Source: an uncultured Alphaproteobacteria bacterium
GTDB taxonomy: Bacteria; Pseudomonadota; Alphaproteobacteria; Rhodobacterales; Rhodobacteraceae
Direction of reading: 5' to 3'
Assembly (NCBI GenBank): GCA_902573735.1
Contig: CACGLH010000010.1
Location: 1-50,935, forward strand
Length of the DNA stretch: 50,935 bases
Positions 37,969 to 46,715 of this stretch are shown here, in pieces; the stretch's first letter is position 1, and each line of letters opens with the position of its first letter. Below the pieces are notes generated by a model. The model ran no database searches. It was given only the letters and a program-made list of their open reading frames with translations, and was not told the origin of the DNA. The position numbers and the translations under genes were made by a program.

Positions 37969-40632
37969 TTATTTTTCATTAATATAAAATTCAACTTTTG
38001 ATATTAATTTTTCTGTATTTAATATTTCATTACCACCGCCTTGAGCAAAGTCTAATCTGCCGCCTCCTTTTCCATTAGTTAATTGGTTTAAAATTTTTAC
38101 AATGTCTTGAGCTGAATATTTAGCGGTTATGTTATCGGTTACCCCGACCGTATAGATAGTTTTTTTAACATGACTAGATAAATTTAAGATAATACATTTA
38201 TCAAATTTTTGTTTGTATTCATCCGTCAAAGACCTCATCTCTTTAATTTGCAAGTTGTCTGATTTGTTAACAACAAATGATATACCATTTATGATCTTGA
38301 CATTTTTATCACGCCCTAAATCAGAATTGGATGGTTTAGTTTTCTCTAGTTGGTCTATTTTCTGAGTTAATGTTTTCTTTTCAGTTAATAAAGAGTTTAA
38401 CCTTTCATCTACTGCTTCAATTGGAATTTTTAAGATTGAAGTAATTTTATCTATATAAAGTCTATTTAATTGCAAATATTTTATAGCATTCATTCCTGTG
38501 AGAGCTTCAATTCTACGAACACCTGAACTAGAAGCCATTTCAGATTTTATTATAAAAGATCCTATCATTCCAGTTCTATGTACATGAGTTCCACCACAAA
38601 GTTCCATTGAGAATCTTTCTATCAAAGGAGAAGATTTTGCATCCCAAACAGAATTAAAACCCATCAATACCACTCTTACTTCGTTTTCATATTTTTCACC
38701 AAAAAGAGCCTGAGCTCCTATTTTTTTTGCTTCTTCTAAATCCATTACCCTTGTATCAACTATTGTATCTTCTAAGATATGTTTATTTACAATTTGTTCC
38801 ACTTTTTGAATATCATTAGTAGAAATTGGTTTATTACTTGAAAAATCAAATCTTAATCTTTCAGAATCATTCAAAGACCCTCTTTGATTAACTTGAACAC
38901 CAACTACATCTTTTAAAGCTTGATGCATTAAATGAGTTGCTGAATGATTAGCTGCTATTGATTTTCTTCTATTAGCATTAACAACTAGATTTACTAAATC
39001 ACCATTGTAAATTTTCCCCTTACTAACAATAATTTTATGAACCATCAAACCTGATATTTTTCTTACTTTTTCAATTTTCGCTTCGAAATTTTCGTTACTT
39101 ATTATACCAGTATCTGAAACTTGACCTCCACTTTCTGCATAAAAAGGTGATTGATTGAAAATTAACTCTGCGGACTTACCATTTTCAATTTTATCTGCAA
39201 CATTTCCATCTATAACAATTGCAAGTATCTTAGCTTGCGAATTCAAAGAATTGTAACCAAGAAATTCAGTTGGATCTAAGTTATTGGCTAAATCGATCCA
39301 TACTTGTTCAATTATTTTTTCTCCTGAACCTATCCATGCATTTCTTGCTAGTCGTTTTTGTTTATCCATTGATAAATTAAATCTTTCGATATCAACTTCT
39401 ATATCAATATCTCTGACTGCGTCTTGAGTTAGATCAATTGGGAAACCATATGTGTCATATAATTTAAAAGCTACTTCACCAGAAAATTTTTCTCCCTTAT
39501 TTAACCTACTTATTTCCTTATCCAATAACTTTAAGCCTCTATCCAAAGTGGATCTAAATTTGATTTCTTCATTTAGTAAACTCTCTTCAATTAATTGTTT
39601 TGCTTCAATCAATTCTGGGAATGCCGCTCCCATTTCTCGTGTTAAAGATGCAACCATTTTATAAAGCATAGGCTCTTTTACTCCCAAAAAGTGAATATGC
39701 CTCATAGCTCTTCTCATTATTCTTCTTAAAACATATCCTCTTCCATCATTAGTGGGAAAAATACCTTCTGCTATTAAAAATGATATAGACCTTATATGAT
39801 CAGCAATAACTCTATGATGAATATTATACTTTCCATTTACTTTTTGGCTTGAGAGATTTGCAGATTCATCAATAAGTGCCTTCATTAAGTCAGTATTATA
39901 GTTATCGTGGGTGTTTTGAAGAACTGCACCCATTCTTTCTAATCCCATTCCAGTATCGATGGAGGGTCTAGGAAGATCTTCTCTTTTATCATTATCTAAC
40001 TGGTCATACTGCATGAAAACTAGATTCCAAATTTCAACAAATCGATCACCATCTTCATTTGGGGAACCAGGAGGACCTCCAGCAATATTAGAACCATGGT
40101 CAAAAAATATCTCTGAGCATGGTCCACAAGGACCAGTTGCTCCCATTGACCAAAAGTTATCACTAGATTTAATTTTGATAATTTGAGAATCAGAAAGACC
40201 AGCATATTTTTTCCAAATATCCATTGCTTCATTATCTGTATGATAAACAGTAACCAATAATCTATTTTTGGGTAAAGAAAACTCTTTTGTAATTAAATCC
40301 CAAGCTAGGGGTATGGCTGTTTCTTTGAAATAATTTCCAAAGGAAAAATTGCCTAACATTTCAAAAAAAGTGTGATGTCTGGATGTATATCCTACATTGT
40401 CTAAGTCATTATGCTTTCCACCTGCCCTTAGACATTTTTGACTTGTTACAGCATTATTATATGAACGACTTTCAAGCCCTGTAAAAACATTTTTAAATTG
40501 AACCATTCCAGAGTTAGTGAACATCAAAGTTGGGTCATTACTAGGAACAAGTGCAGAGCTTTTAACTTCCTCATGCCCGTGTCTTTTAAAATAATTGATA
40601 AAAGTAGATCTAATTTCAGCTAAGCCTGTCAT
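37969..40632 (-). CDS. alaS: Alanyl-tRNA synthetase
   Basis: AlaRS charges tRNA(Ala) and edits misacylated seryl and glycyl forms. The 887-residue length is normal. The class II aminoacylation core has FTNSGMVQFKNVFTG (motif 1 region), RHHTFFEMLGNFSFGNYF (motif 2) and GMGLERMGAVLQ (motif 3). The editing domain has the zinc-type motifs NHSATHLMHQAL and ELCGGTHVHRTG. The C-terminal DHHA1 domain ends in GKGGGRLDFAQGGG. It is 68 bases downstream of recA on the same strand, a common recA-alaS arrangement in alphaproteobacteria. Confidence 0.98.
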   Translation of the reverse strand: MTGLAEIRSTFINYFKRHGHEEVKSSALVPSNDPTLMFTNSGMVQFKNVFTGLESRSYNNAVTSQKCLRAGGKHNDLDNVGYTSRHHTFFEMLGNFSFGNYFKETAIPLAWDLITKEFSLPKNRLLVTVYHTDNEAMDIWKKYAGLSDSQIIKIKSSDNFWSMGATGPCGPCSEIFFDHGSNIAGGPPGSPNEDGDRFVEIWNLVFMQYDQLDNDKREDLPRPSIDTGMGLERMGAVLQNTHDNYNTDLMKALIDESANLSSQKVNGKYNIHHRVIADHIRSISFLIAEGIFPTNDGRGYVLRRIMRRAMRHIHFLGVKEPMLYKMVASLTREMGAAFPELIEAKQLIEESLLNEEIKFRSTLDRGLKLLDKEISRLNKGEKFSGEVAFKLYDTYGFPIDLTQDAVRDIDIEVDIERFNLSMDKQKRLARNAWIGSGEKIIEQVWIDLANNLDPTEFLGYNSLNSQAKILAIVIDGNVADKIENGKSAELIFNQSPFYAESGGQVSDTGIISNENFEAKIEKVRKISGLMVHKIIVSKGKIYNGDLVNLVVNANRRKSIAANHSATHLMHQALKDVVGVQVNQRGSLNDSERLRFDFSSNKPISTNDIQKVEQIVNKHILEDTIVDTRVMDLEEAKKIGAQALFGEKYENEVRVVLMGFNSVWDAKSSPLIERFSMELCGGTHVHRTGMIGSFIIKSEMASSSGVRRIEALTGMNAIKYLQLNRLYIDKITSILKIPIEAVDERLNSLLTEKKTLTQKIDQLEKTKPSNSDLGRDKNVKIINGISFVVNKSDNLQIKEMRSLTDEYKQKFDKCIILNLSSHVKKTIYTVGVTDNITAKYSAQDIVKILNQLTNGKGGGRLDFAQGGGNEILNTEKLISKVEFYINEK

Positions 40633-40700
40633 AAATTTTTCATTTAAATAATAATTTTCACTAAATTTATATTACATGTATTTAACATAAACTATATCTC

Positions 40701-41775
40701 TTAATTTTTTTCTCTTGAAGAAGTATCTTCAATCAAATTTGTAACAGAATTATTATTTAAACCATTAGCTACTCTTATTTTGTCTTCAATTTCTTGAGCA
40801 ATATCAATATTTTCCATTAAAAATTTCTTTGCATTTTCCCTACCTTGACCAATTCTTTCATCTCCATAAGAAAACCAAGCACCAGATTTTTCTATAATTT
40901 CAAACTTTACTCCTAAATCAATGATTTCGCCCACTTTTGAAATTCCTTCCCCATACATAATATCGAATTCAACCTGTTTAAATGGTGGGGATACTTTATT
41001 CTTAACAACTTTTACTCTAGTTGAATTACCTATAACCTCATCACGATCTTTGAGTGCACCAATTCTTCTAATATCTAGTCTCACAGAAGCATAGAATTTC
41101 AAAGCATTTCCGCCAGTTGTGGTTTCAGGGCTACCAAACATAACACCAATTTTCATTCTTATCTGATTGATAAAAATTACCATACAGTTTGATCTACTAA
41201 TTGATCCCGTAAGTTTCCTCATTGCTTGACTCATTAATCTTGCTTGCGCTCCAACTTGAGCATCTCCCATATCACCCTCTAACTCTGAACGTGGAGTTAG
41301 AGCTGCAACAGAATCCACCACAACTAAAGAAACTGCTCCTGATCTTACTAATGTTTCAGTTATTTCTAAAGCTTGCTCACCAGTATCTGGCTGGGAAATT
41401 AATAACTCGTCCAAATTTACCCCTAGTTTTTTTTGCATAACCAGGATCTAAAGCATGTTCAGCATCTACAAATGCACATATTCCTTCTTTTTTTTGCTCT
41501 TCAGCGACTACGTGTAGGGCTAGTGTAGTTTTTCCTGAGCTTTCAGGTCCATAAATTTCGATTATTCTTCCTTTTGGGAGTCCCCCAATGCCCAAAGCAA
41601 TATCCAAACTAATTGATCCTGTGGAAATAGCTTCAATATCAATAACAGGATTATCTTGACCAAGTTTCATAATTGAACCTTTGCCAAAATTTCTTTCAAT
41701 TTGAGAAAGGGCCGTTTCTAGTGCTTTATCTTTATCCATTGATACTCTTTCTGATAAATTAACTAACTTTGTCAT
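40701..41775 (-). CDS. recA: Recombinase RecA, interrupted by a one-base frameshift at an A8 tract
   Basis: RecA catalyses strand exchange in recombinational repair and triggers LexA self-cleavage in the SOS response. The sequence holds both halves in different frames: the first from 41775 ([11 protein letters not shown], Walker [14 protein letters not shown], then [16 protein letters not shown]), the second reading [18 protein letters not shown] to the end at 40701. The break is at the T run 41427-41434 (A8 on the coding strand). Removing one A restores [14 protein letters not shown], the exact family sequence, and a frame of 357 codons, the normal RecA length. Second-half marks are [17 protein letters not shown] (Walker B) and [14 protein letters not shown] (L2 region). 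An SOS box lies upstream and alaS downstream. The gene is otherwise intact, so the indel may be a sequencing error, a real polymorphism, or rescued by slippage. Confidence 0.9.
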
Positions 41776-41857
41776 ATTTAATTCCTTATTTCATATCTTT
41801 GTTTATCTAGCAACATTACAAAAAAATAAATTATAAAAATCATATTTAATCTATTAT

Positions 41858-41872
41858 GTTCACTATATGTTC
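41858..41872. promoter_or_regulatory. LexA (SOS) box upstream of recA
   Basis: GTTC at 41858-41861, a 7-base spacer and GTTC at 41869-41872 match the alphaproteobacterial LexA operator GTTC-N7-GTTC exactly. It lies 83-97 bases upstream of the recA start and after the rsmB stop, as expected for damage-inducible recA control. The direct-repeat form differs from the palindromic CTGT-N8-ACAG of gammaproteobacteria and so also supports the lineage call. Confidence 0.75.
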
Positions 41873-41907
41873 TTATATGAATTATGGATTAATTCAAGAA
41901 ATTTTAA

Positions 41908-43119
41908 TTATCTTTTTTTAAGAATAGCAAAAAAAAATCCGTCACTAGCATTTATTGGGTGGTACAACTGTTTGTTAACAAGTGAAAATTTTTGATTATT
42001 CATTAGAAATTTTTTTACAACCAATTCTCCCTCGTCTTCTAATAATGAGCAAACAACATATATCAAAAAACCACTTTTTTTTAAATAGCTACATGAATTT
42101 TGCATGATTTTATATTGATTTTTACTTAAGGTTTTTATTTTTTGATCATTTATTTCCCATTTTGTCTTTGGATCCCTTCTCCATGTACCAGTTCCAGAGC
42201 ATGGTGCATCAATGAAGATAATATCAAAAAAATTTCCATATTTATTTAAGCTTCTAGAATCAATAATTTTTATTCTGGCTCCTGCTCTATTTGATCTAAG
42301 TAAAAGATTACTTAATTTTAATGTATTGACGTCATGAGCAAATATATCTGCATTATTTTTGAGCTTTGAAGCAATTGCTAGAGATTTACCACCACTTCCT
42401 GCACACAAATCTAATATCCTTTTTCCTGGGGAAATTTCATCGACCTCTGTTGTTAATTGAGAAGACAAATCTTGTAATTCAACGTTACCTAGTTGATAGC
42501 TTGATGATTTTTTTAAAAATTGCTCACCACTTTTAATTCTAAGAGCACTTTTTGAAGCAGAACAATATTCACATATAATATTTTCTTTTTCTAAATTTGA
42601 TTTTTCGTCTTTTAAATTTGTTTTTAAATTATTTATCCTTAAGTATATCGGTGCTCTTTCTAAAAAAATTTTCATTACTTTATCAAAATCATTTCCCAAT
42701 GTTGTTTTGAGTTTTTTTTCCAAAAATTCTGGATAACCTAATAAAATATTTTTGGGGGCTTTTTTGATATGGTCATTTATTTTGTTAAGAATTAATAATT
42801 CCTTATTTTTTATAGCTGGTAAAAAATATTTATTATCAACAATATCACACAATGAAAATGTATCTCTTTTATAAATATAGAGATAAGAAAGAACTAAAAT
42901 TCGACCATTTTCATAATAATCATTTATTTGAAAAGGATAAAATAGAATAAGCCTTTTTCTTAAAATATCAAAAATTATGTCTCTGATACTTCTTCTATCA
43001 TTGGATCCAGCAAAACGGTTATTTTTAAACCATTCTTTAAGTGCTTTTTCTATTGGGATTCCATTGATATAATTGTCTAATATGTCTATTGCGGCACATG
43101 CACGAGAAATTTGTAACAT
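41908..43119 (-). CDS. rsmB: 16S rRNA (cytosine-C5) methyltransferase RsmB
   Basis: RsmB methylates C967 of 16S rRNA. The 403-residue protein has an N-terminal NusB-like RNA-binding domain (AIDILDNYINGIPIEKAL, then DRRSIRDIIFDILRKR) and a C-terminal NSUN-type catalytic domain. The SAM site is DLCAGSGGKSLAIAS, the first active cysteine is in DAPCSGTGTWRRDPKTKW, and the catalytic cysteine is in YVVCSLLEDEGE. It follows guaB by 26 bases; recA is next downstream but has its own SOS-type control. Confidence 0.92.
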   Translation of the reverse strand: MLQISRACAAIDILDNYINGIPIEKALKEWFKNNRFAGSNDRRSIRDIIFDILRKRLILFYPFQINDYYENGRILVLSYLYIYKRDTFSLCDIVDNKYFLPAIKNKELLILNKINDHIKKAPKNILLGYPEFLEKKLKTTLGNDFDKVMKIFLERAPIYLRINNLKTNLKDEKSNLEKENIICEYCSASKSALRIKSGEQFLKKSSSYQLGNVELQDLSSQLTTEVDEISPGKRILDLCAGSGGKSLAIASKLKNNADIFAHDVNTLKLSNLLLRSNRAGARIKIIDSRSLNKYGNFFDIIFIDAPCSGTGTWRRDPKTKWEINDQKIKTLSKNQYKIMQNSCSYLKKSGFLIYVVCSLLEDEGELVVKKFLMNNQKFSLVNKQLYHPINASDGFFFAILKKR

Positions 43120-43145
43120 AAGAATTTTTATACATTAAGATGATA

Positions 43146-44600
43146 CTAATTATTGCTATAGTTTGGAGACTCATTTGTTATTCTAACGTCATGTACATGA
43201 CTTTCAGACAAACCAGATCCTGTAATTTTAATAAACTTACAGTCTTTCTTCATTAGCTTTATATTTTCATTACCAGTGTATCCCATTGACGCCTTTAACC
43301 CACCAACTAATTGGTAAATAATTTTATTTACTGAACCTTTATATGGAACCTGTCCCTCTATTCCTTCAGGTATGAGTTTATCAGCTTGTATATTTTTTTG
43401 AAAATATCTATCAGCAGATCCCCTAGCCATAGCACCTATAGAACCCATTCCTCTATAGTTTTTAAAACTCCTTCCTTGGTATAAAGTTATCTCCCCAGGA
43501 GATTCATCGGTACCTGCTAATAAGGAGCCAACCATAGCACAAGAGGCACCAGAGGCTATTGATTTTGCAAAATCCCCAGAATATCTAATTCCACCATCTG
43601 CAATTACGGGTATATTATGTCTTTCAGCTTCTTTAGCACAATTGATTATCGCAGTTATTTGTGGCATTCCTACACCAGCAATAATTCTTGTGGTACATAT
43701 TGATCCTGGACCTATACCTACTTTAATACCATCAGCACCAACACCTATTAATTCTTTAGTGGCTTCTGCAGTTACAACATTACCAGCAATAATTTGCGTA
43801 TCGGAAAATTCTTTTTTTAATCTCTTTACTGCTTCTATAACTTCTACAGAATGACCATGAGCTGTATCTATAACAATTATGTCTACTCCTGCTTCAATTA
43901 AAGATGCAGAACGTTCAAAACCATTATCACCAACTGAAGATGCCGCAGCACATCTCAATCTACCCAACCTATCTTTACATGCGAAAGGATTTAGAACGGA
44001 TTTTTCAATATCCTTTATTGTGAGCAATCCAGACAAAAAATTTTTATTATCAACAACTAAAAGTTTTTCTATTCTCCTTTTTGCCATAATATCTTTTGCT
44101 TCTTTTGTATTAATTGGCTCTTTTACAATTGCTAAATTTTCTTTAGTCATAATATCACCAACTCTTACATTATTATCTTCCAAAAAACGAATATCTCTAT
44201 TAGTTAAAATCCCAAGTACTTTATTTGCTTTATTAACTACAGGAAAACCAGTGATGTTATATTTTTTTGCAATTTTTTTTGCAGTTTTCACTGTATCATC
44301 AAAATTTAAAGTAATTGGATTATAAACAATACCACTCTCAAATCTTTTAACTGCAGATACATATTTCACTTGTTTACTGATACTTAAATTTCTATGTATA
44401 ACACCAATTCCACCACACTGTGCCATTGCAATTGCCATATTAGTTTCAGTAACAGTATCCATTGCTGATGAAATTAGTGGAATATTAAGTTTTATATCCT
44501 TAGTGACAAAAGTTTCGGTATTTACCATGTCAGGTGTAACTGCTGATTTTGCAGGTACAAGTAGAACATCATCAAAAGTTATAGCATTTTCTAATTCCAT
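43146..44600 (-). CDS. guaB: Inosine-5'-monophosphate dehydrogenase
   Basis: GuaB oxidises IMP to XMP, the committed step of GMP synthesis. The 484-residue protein starts ITFDDVLLVPAKSAV and has a CBS-domain pair (for example KYNITGFPVVNKANKVLGIL and RIEKLLVVDNKNFLSGLL). The catalytic cysteine loop is VGIGPGSICTTRIIAGVG, and the flap follows in FKNYRGMGSIGAMARGS. Length and motifs are normal. It follows rlmE by 43 bases and precedes rsmB by 26 bases. Confidence 0.98.
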   Translation of the reverse strand: MELENAITFDDVLLVPAKSAVTPDMVNTETFVTKDIKLNIPLISSAMDTVTETNMAIAMAQCGGIGVIHRNLSISKQVKYVSAVKRFESGIVYNPITLNFDDTVKTAKKIAKKYNITGFPVVNKANKVLGILTNRDIRFLEDNNVRVGDIMTKENLAIVKEPINTKEAKDIMAKRRIEKLLVVDNKNFLSGLLTIKDIEKSVLNPFACKDRLGRLRCAAASSVGDNGFERSASLIEAGVDIIVIDTAHGHSVEVIEAVKRLKKEFSDTQIIAGNVVTAEATKELIGVGADGIKVGIGPGSICTTRIIAGVGMPQITAIINCAKEAERHNIPVIADGGIRYSGDFAKSIASGASCAMVGSLLAGTDESPGEITLYQGRSFKNYRGMGSIGAMARGSADRYFQKNIQADKLIPEGIEGQVPYKGSVNKIIYQLVGGLKASMGYTGNENIKLMKKDCKFIKITGSGLSESHVHDVRITNESPNYSNN

Positions 44601-44643
44601 TTGATTAAAACCTTTATATTTTAAAGTTAAGTTTTTTAAATAA

Positions 44644-45384
44644 TTATTCTTTTTTAAAATTTAAAGCTACAACATATTTTTCAGAACTGTCTGATCTACT
44701 TGATTTAGGTTTGAAATTATAAACTTTATTAAATTTTCTTTTTAATATGTTTTGTAGCTCCATTTCTGCACCACCAGCAAGAACCTTTGCAACAAAATTT
44801 CCACCTTCATTTAAATAATCAAAAGAAAAAAAAGCTGCTGATTCACATAAAGCCATTATTCTTAAATGATCTGATTTTTTATGTCCTGTTGAGTTACTAG
44901 CCATATCAGAAATTACATTTTCGACTTTAGATTTTAAAATTTTATTTATTTTTTCTTCAAAATCATTATCTAAAAAATCAAGTTTTATTATCTCTGCACC
45001 CTGTATAGATAAAATAGGCTTTAAATCAATTCCAATAACCCGCCCCTTTTTTCTCTTTAAATTATCAAGATTTGAATTTGTTTTTTCAACTGCAACTTGT
45101 GTCCACCCACCTGGAGCACAACCTAAATCAATCACAGTATCACCAGATTTGAAAATATTAAATTTTTTGTTTATTTCTAATAGTTTAAAGGCAGCTCTTG
45201 ATCGATAACCATTCTCTTTAGCTAATTTTACATAAGGGTCATTCAGTTGTCTTCTCAACCAATTTGTAGATGATAACTTTCTACCTTTAGCAGTCTTAAC
45301 ATTTACTTTAAAGGAAAGATCAGTGTTATTTTTAAAGTTTTTGCCTTTACTTTCTTTTTGTTTTGTTGATTTTTTACTTCTCAT
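44644..45384 (-). CDS. rlmE: 23S rRNA (uridine-2552-2'-O) methyltransferase RlmE (FtsJ/RrmJ)
   Basis: RlmE methylates U2552 in the A-loop of 23S rRNA, late in 50S assembly. The 246-residue protein has the K-D-K-E type active-site set with AAFKLLEINKKFNIF (Lys), the SAM site VIDLGCAPGGWTQVAVEK, the Asp in ENVISDMASNSTGHKKSDH, and the Lys in GGNFVAKVLAGGAE. A Lys-rich N-terminal extension of about 40 residues precedes the core, as in many alphaproteobacterial forms. It begins 4 bases after the ppx/gppA-type gene ends. Confidence 0.95.
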   Translation of the reverse strand: MRSKKSTKQKESKGKNFKNNTDLSFKVNVKTAKGRKLSSTNWLRRQLNDPYVKLAKENGYRSRAAFKLLEINKKFNIFKSGDTVIDLGCAPGGWTQVAVEKTNSNLDNLKRKKGRVIGIDLKPILSIQGAEIIKLDFLDNDFEEKINKILKSKVENVISDMASNSTGHKKSDHLRIMALCESAAFFSFDYLNEGGNFVAKVLAGGAEMELQNILKRKFNKVYNFKPKSSRSDSSEKYVVALNFKKE

Positions 45385-45388
45385 TTTT

Positions 45389-46510
45389 TTATTTAAAATG
45401 ATTATCTGCAGTCATTAATGAATATAAAATGCCTTCTCTTAATCCACGATCTGCCACTTTCATACTACAAGCCGGCCAAATTCTCATTAGAGTTTGCATT
45501 ATCGCCGACCCTGACATTATTAAATCAGCCCTATCCCTACCTATCCCTGGTTCTTTTTTCCTACCCTCTGGTCCTAGAAATAGGAATTTTTTTATAACAT
45601 TATCAATATCGGAAGAAGAAAGATTTAATCCATCAACTTTGAGTCTATCATATCTTCTTAATCCTAAATGAACAGCACCCAAAGTGGTTACAGTACCAGA
45701 AGTACCAATTATTTGTAGTTCTTTTGTAAGGTCAATTTCATCATAATTTAAATATGGCAAAAAATTTTCTATTTTTTGTTCAAAATCACATGACATTAGG
45801 GCAAATCTCGCGTTATCATCATCAACATCTGAGAAACGTTCAAGTAAAGTTGCAACACCCAATGGTACTGAAATCCAGTCTACTATTTTTATATGATCTT
45901 TTTTAGATTTTTCAAATTTTGAGTAATTTTTATTTTTAAATCCTAATTGTAATTTAAGCATTTCTGCTATTCTTTTTTCTTTTGGTACTTCTGATAAATC
46001 CATCCAAACTAATTCCGTAGAACCTCCTCCAATATCAACTATTAGAACATGAGAAAAATTTGGGTCAAAAAGCGGTGCACAACTTATAACAGCTAATCTA
46101 GCTTCTTCCTCAGGTTTAATTAATTCTAGTGTAAGACCTGTTTCTTTTTTAACTTTTGATAAAAAGCTTTTACCATTTTTGGAACGTCTACATGCTTCTG
46201 TAGCAACAAGTCTTGAATTTCTGACACCAAATTTATTTATTTTTTTTGCACACACATGTAAAGCTTGCAATGCCCTACTTATACCTGCTTGAGAAAGTTC
46301 ACCTGTTCTTTCTAAATCTAATCCCAATCTTATTGATTTCGAAAAAGCATCTACAATTTCAAATCTTGAACCGGTTGGTCGGGCTATTAACATCCTGCAA
46401 CTATTGGTACCTAAATCTAAAGCTGCATATAATTTTTTCTTATTATCGTTAACCTTTTTAAAATCTAAACTTTTATCGACCAACTTAGGATCTAAACCTA
46501 AGTCTTCCAT
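45389..46510 (-). CDS. Ppx/GppA family phosphatase (exopolyphosphatase or pppGpp phosphatase)
   Basis: The 373-residue protein has the ASKHA-type Ppx/GppA fold: LYAALDLGTNSCRMLIARPT (phosphate 1), ATEACRRSKNG, LIVDIGGGSTELVWMD (phosphate 2) and GTSGTVTTLGAVHLG. It ends after the core with VADRGLREGILYSLM. Members remove phosphate from polyphosphate or pppGpp; which applies here cannot be decided by sequence. It is the first gene of the ppx-rlmE-guaB-rsmB run. A strong GAGAGGA Shine-Dalgarno precedes the ATG. Confidence 0.88.
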   Translation of the reverse strand: MEDLGLDPKLVDKSLDFKKVNDNKKKLYAALDLGTNSCRMLIARPTGSRFEIVDAFSKSIRLGLDLERTGELSQAGISRALQALHVCAKKINKFGVRNSRLVATEACRRSKNGKSFLSKVKKETGLTLELIKPEEEARLAVISCAPLFDPNFSHVLIVDIGGGSTELVWMDLSEVPKEKRIAEMLKLQLGFKNKNYSKFEKSKKDHIKIVDWISVPLGVATLLERFSDVDDDNARFALMSCDFEQKIENFLPYLNYDEIDLTKELQIIGTSGTVTTLGAVHLGLRRYDRLKVDGLNLSSSDIDNVIKKFLFLGPEGRKKEPGIGRDRADLIMSGSAIMQTLMRIWPACSMKVADRGLREGILYSLMTADNHFK

Positions 46511-46524
46511 TATAATCCTCTCAA

Positions 46525-46557
46525 AAATAGTGATAGCTTTTATGAGCTAAACTATTT
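46525..46557 (+). other. Stem-loop with T tract in the ppx leader region
   Basis: AAATAGT (46525-46531) pairs with ACTATTT (46551-46557), and an inner AGCT pairs with AGCT around a six-base loop. On the plus strand a GTTTTTTC tract follows, so it would look like a terminator for transcripts entering from the left. On the minus strand it lies just upstream of the ppx Shine-Dalgarno. Either role is possible; nothing else in the gap between the divergent genes (46511-46715) was recognised. Confidence 0.35.
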
Positions 46558-46715
46558 GTTTTTTCTATGATAATATAAACTATCTCGATTAACAACTTTT
46601 AATACTTATTTTGTTCAATGTCGGATTATTATTTCAAGCAGTCGATTTTATGTTATCTAAATTTTAGAATAATCTATTTATTCAAATAAATAAGATAACT
46701 GAATTGGAATTTCAG

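Noticed and set aside
41427-41434. Programmed ribosomal frameshift in recA
   Set aside because: The needed shift is +1 (or -2) at a plain A run without a following stop, rare codon or clear downstream structure. Bacterial recA genes are not known to use one. Homopolymer error or transcriptional slippage fits better.
43879-44325. Plus-strand open frame inside guaB (148 residues)
   Set aside because: Antisense to the conserved CBS region of guaB. The sequence is low-complexity Ser/Leu/Phe and resembles no protein family.
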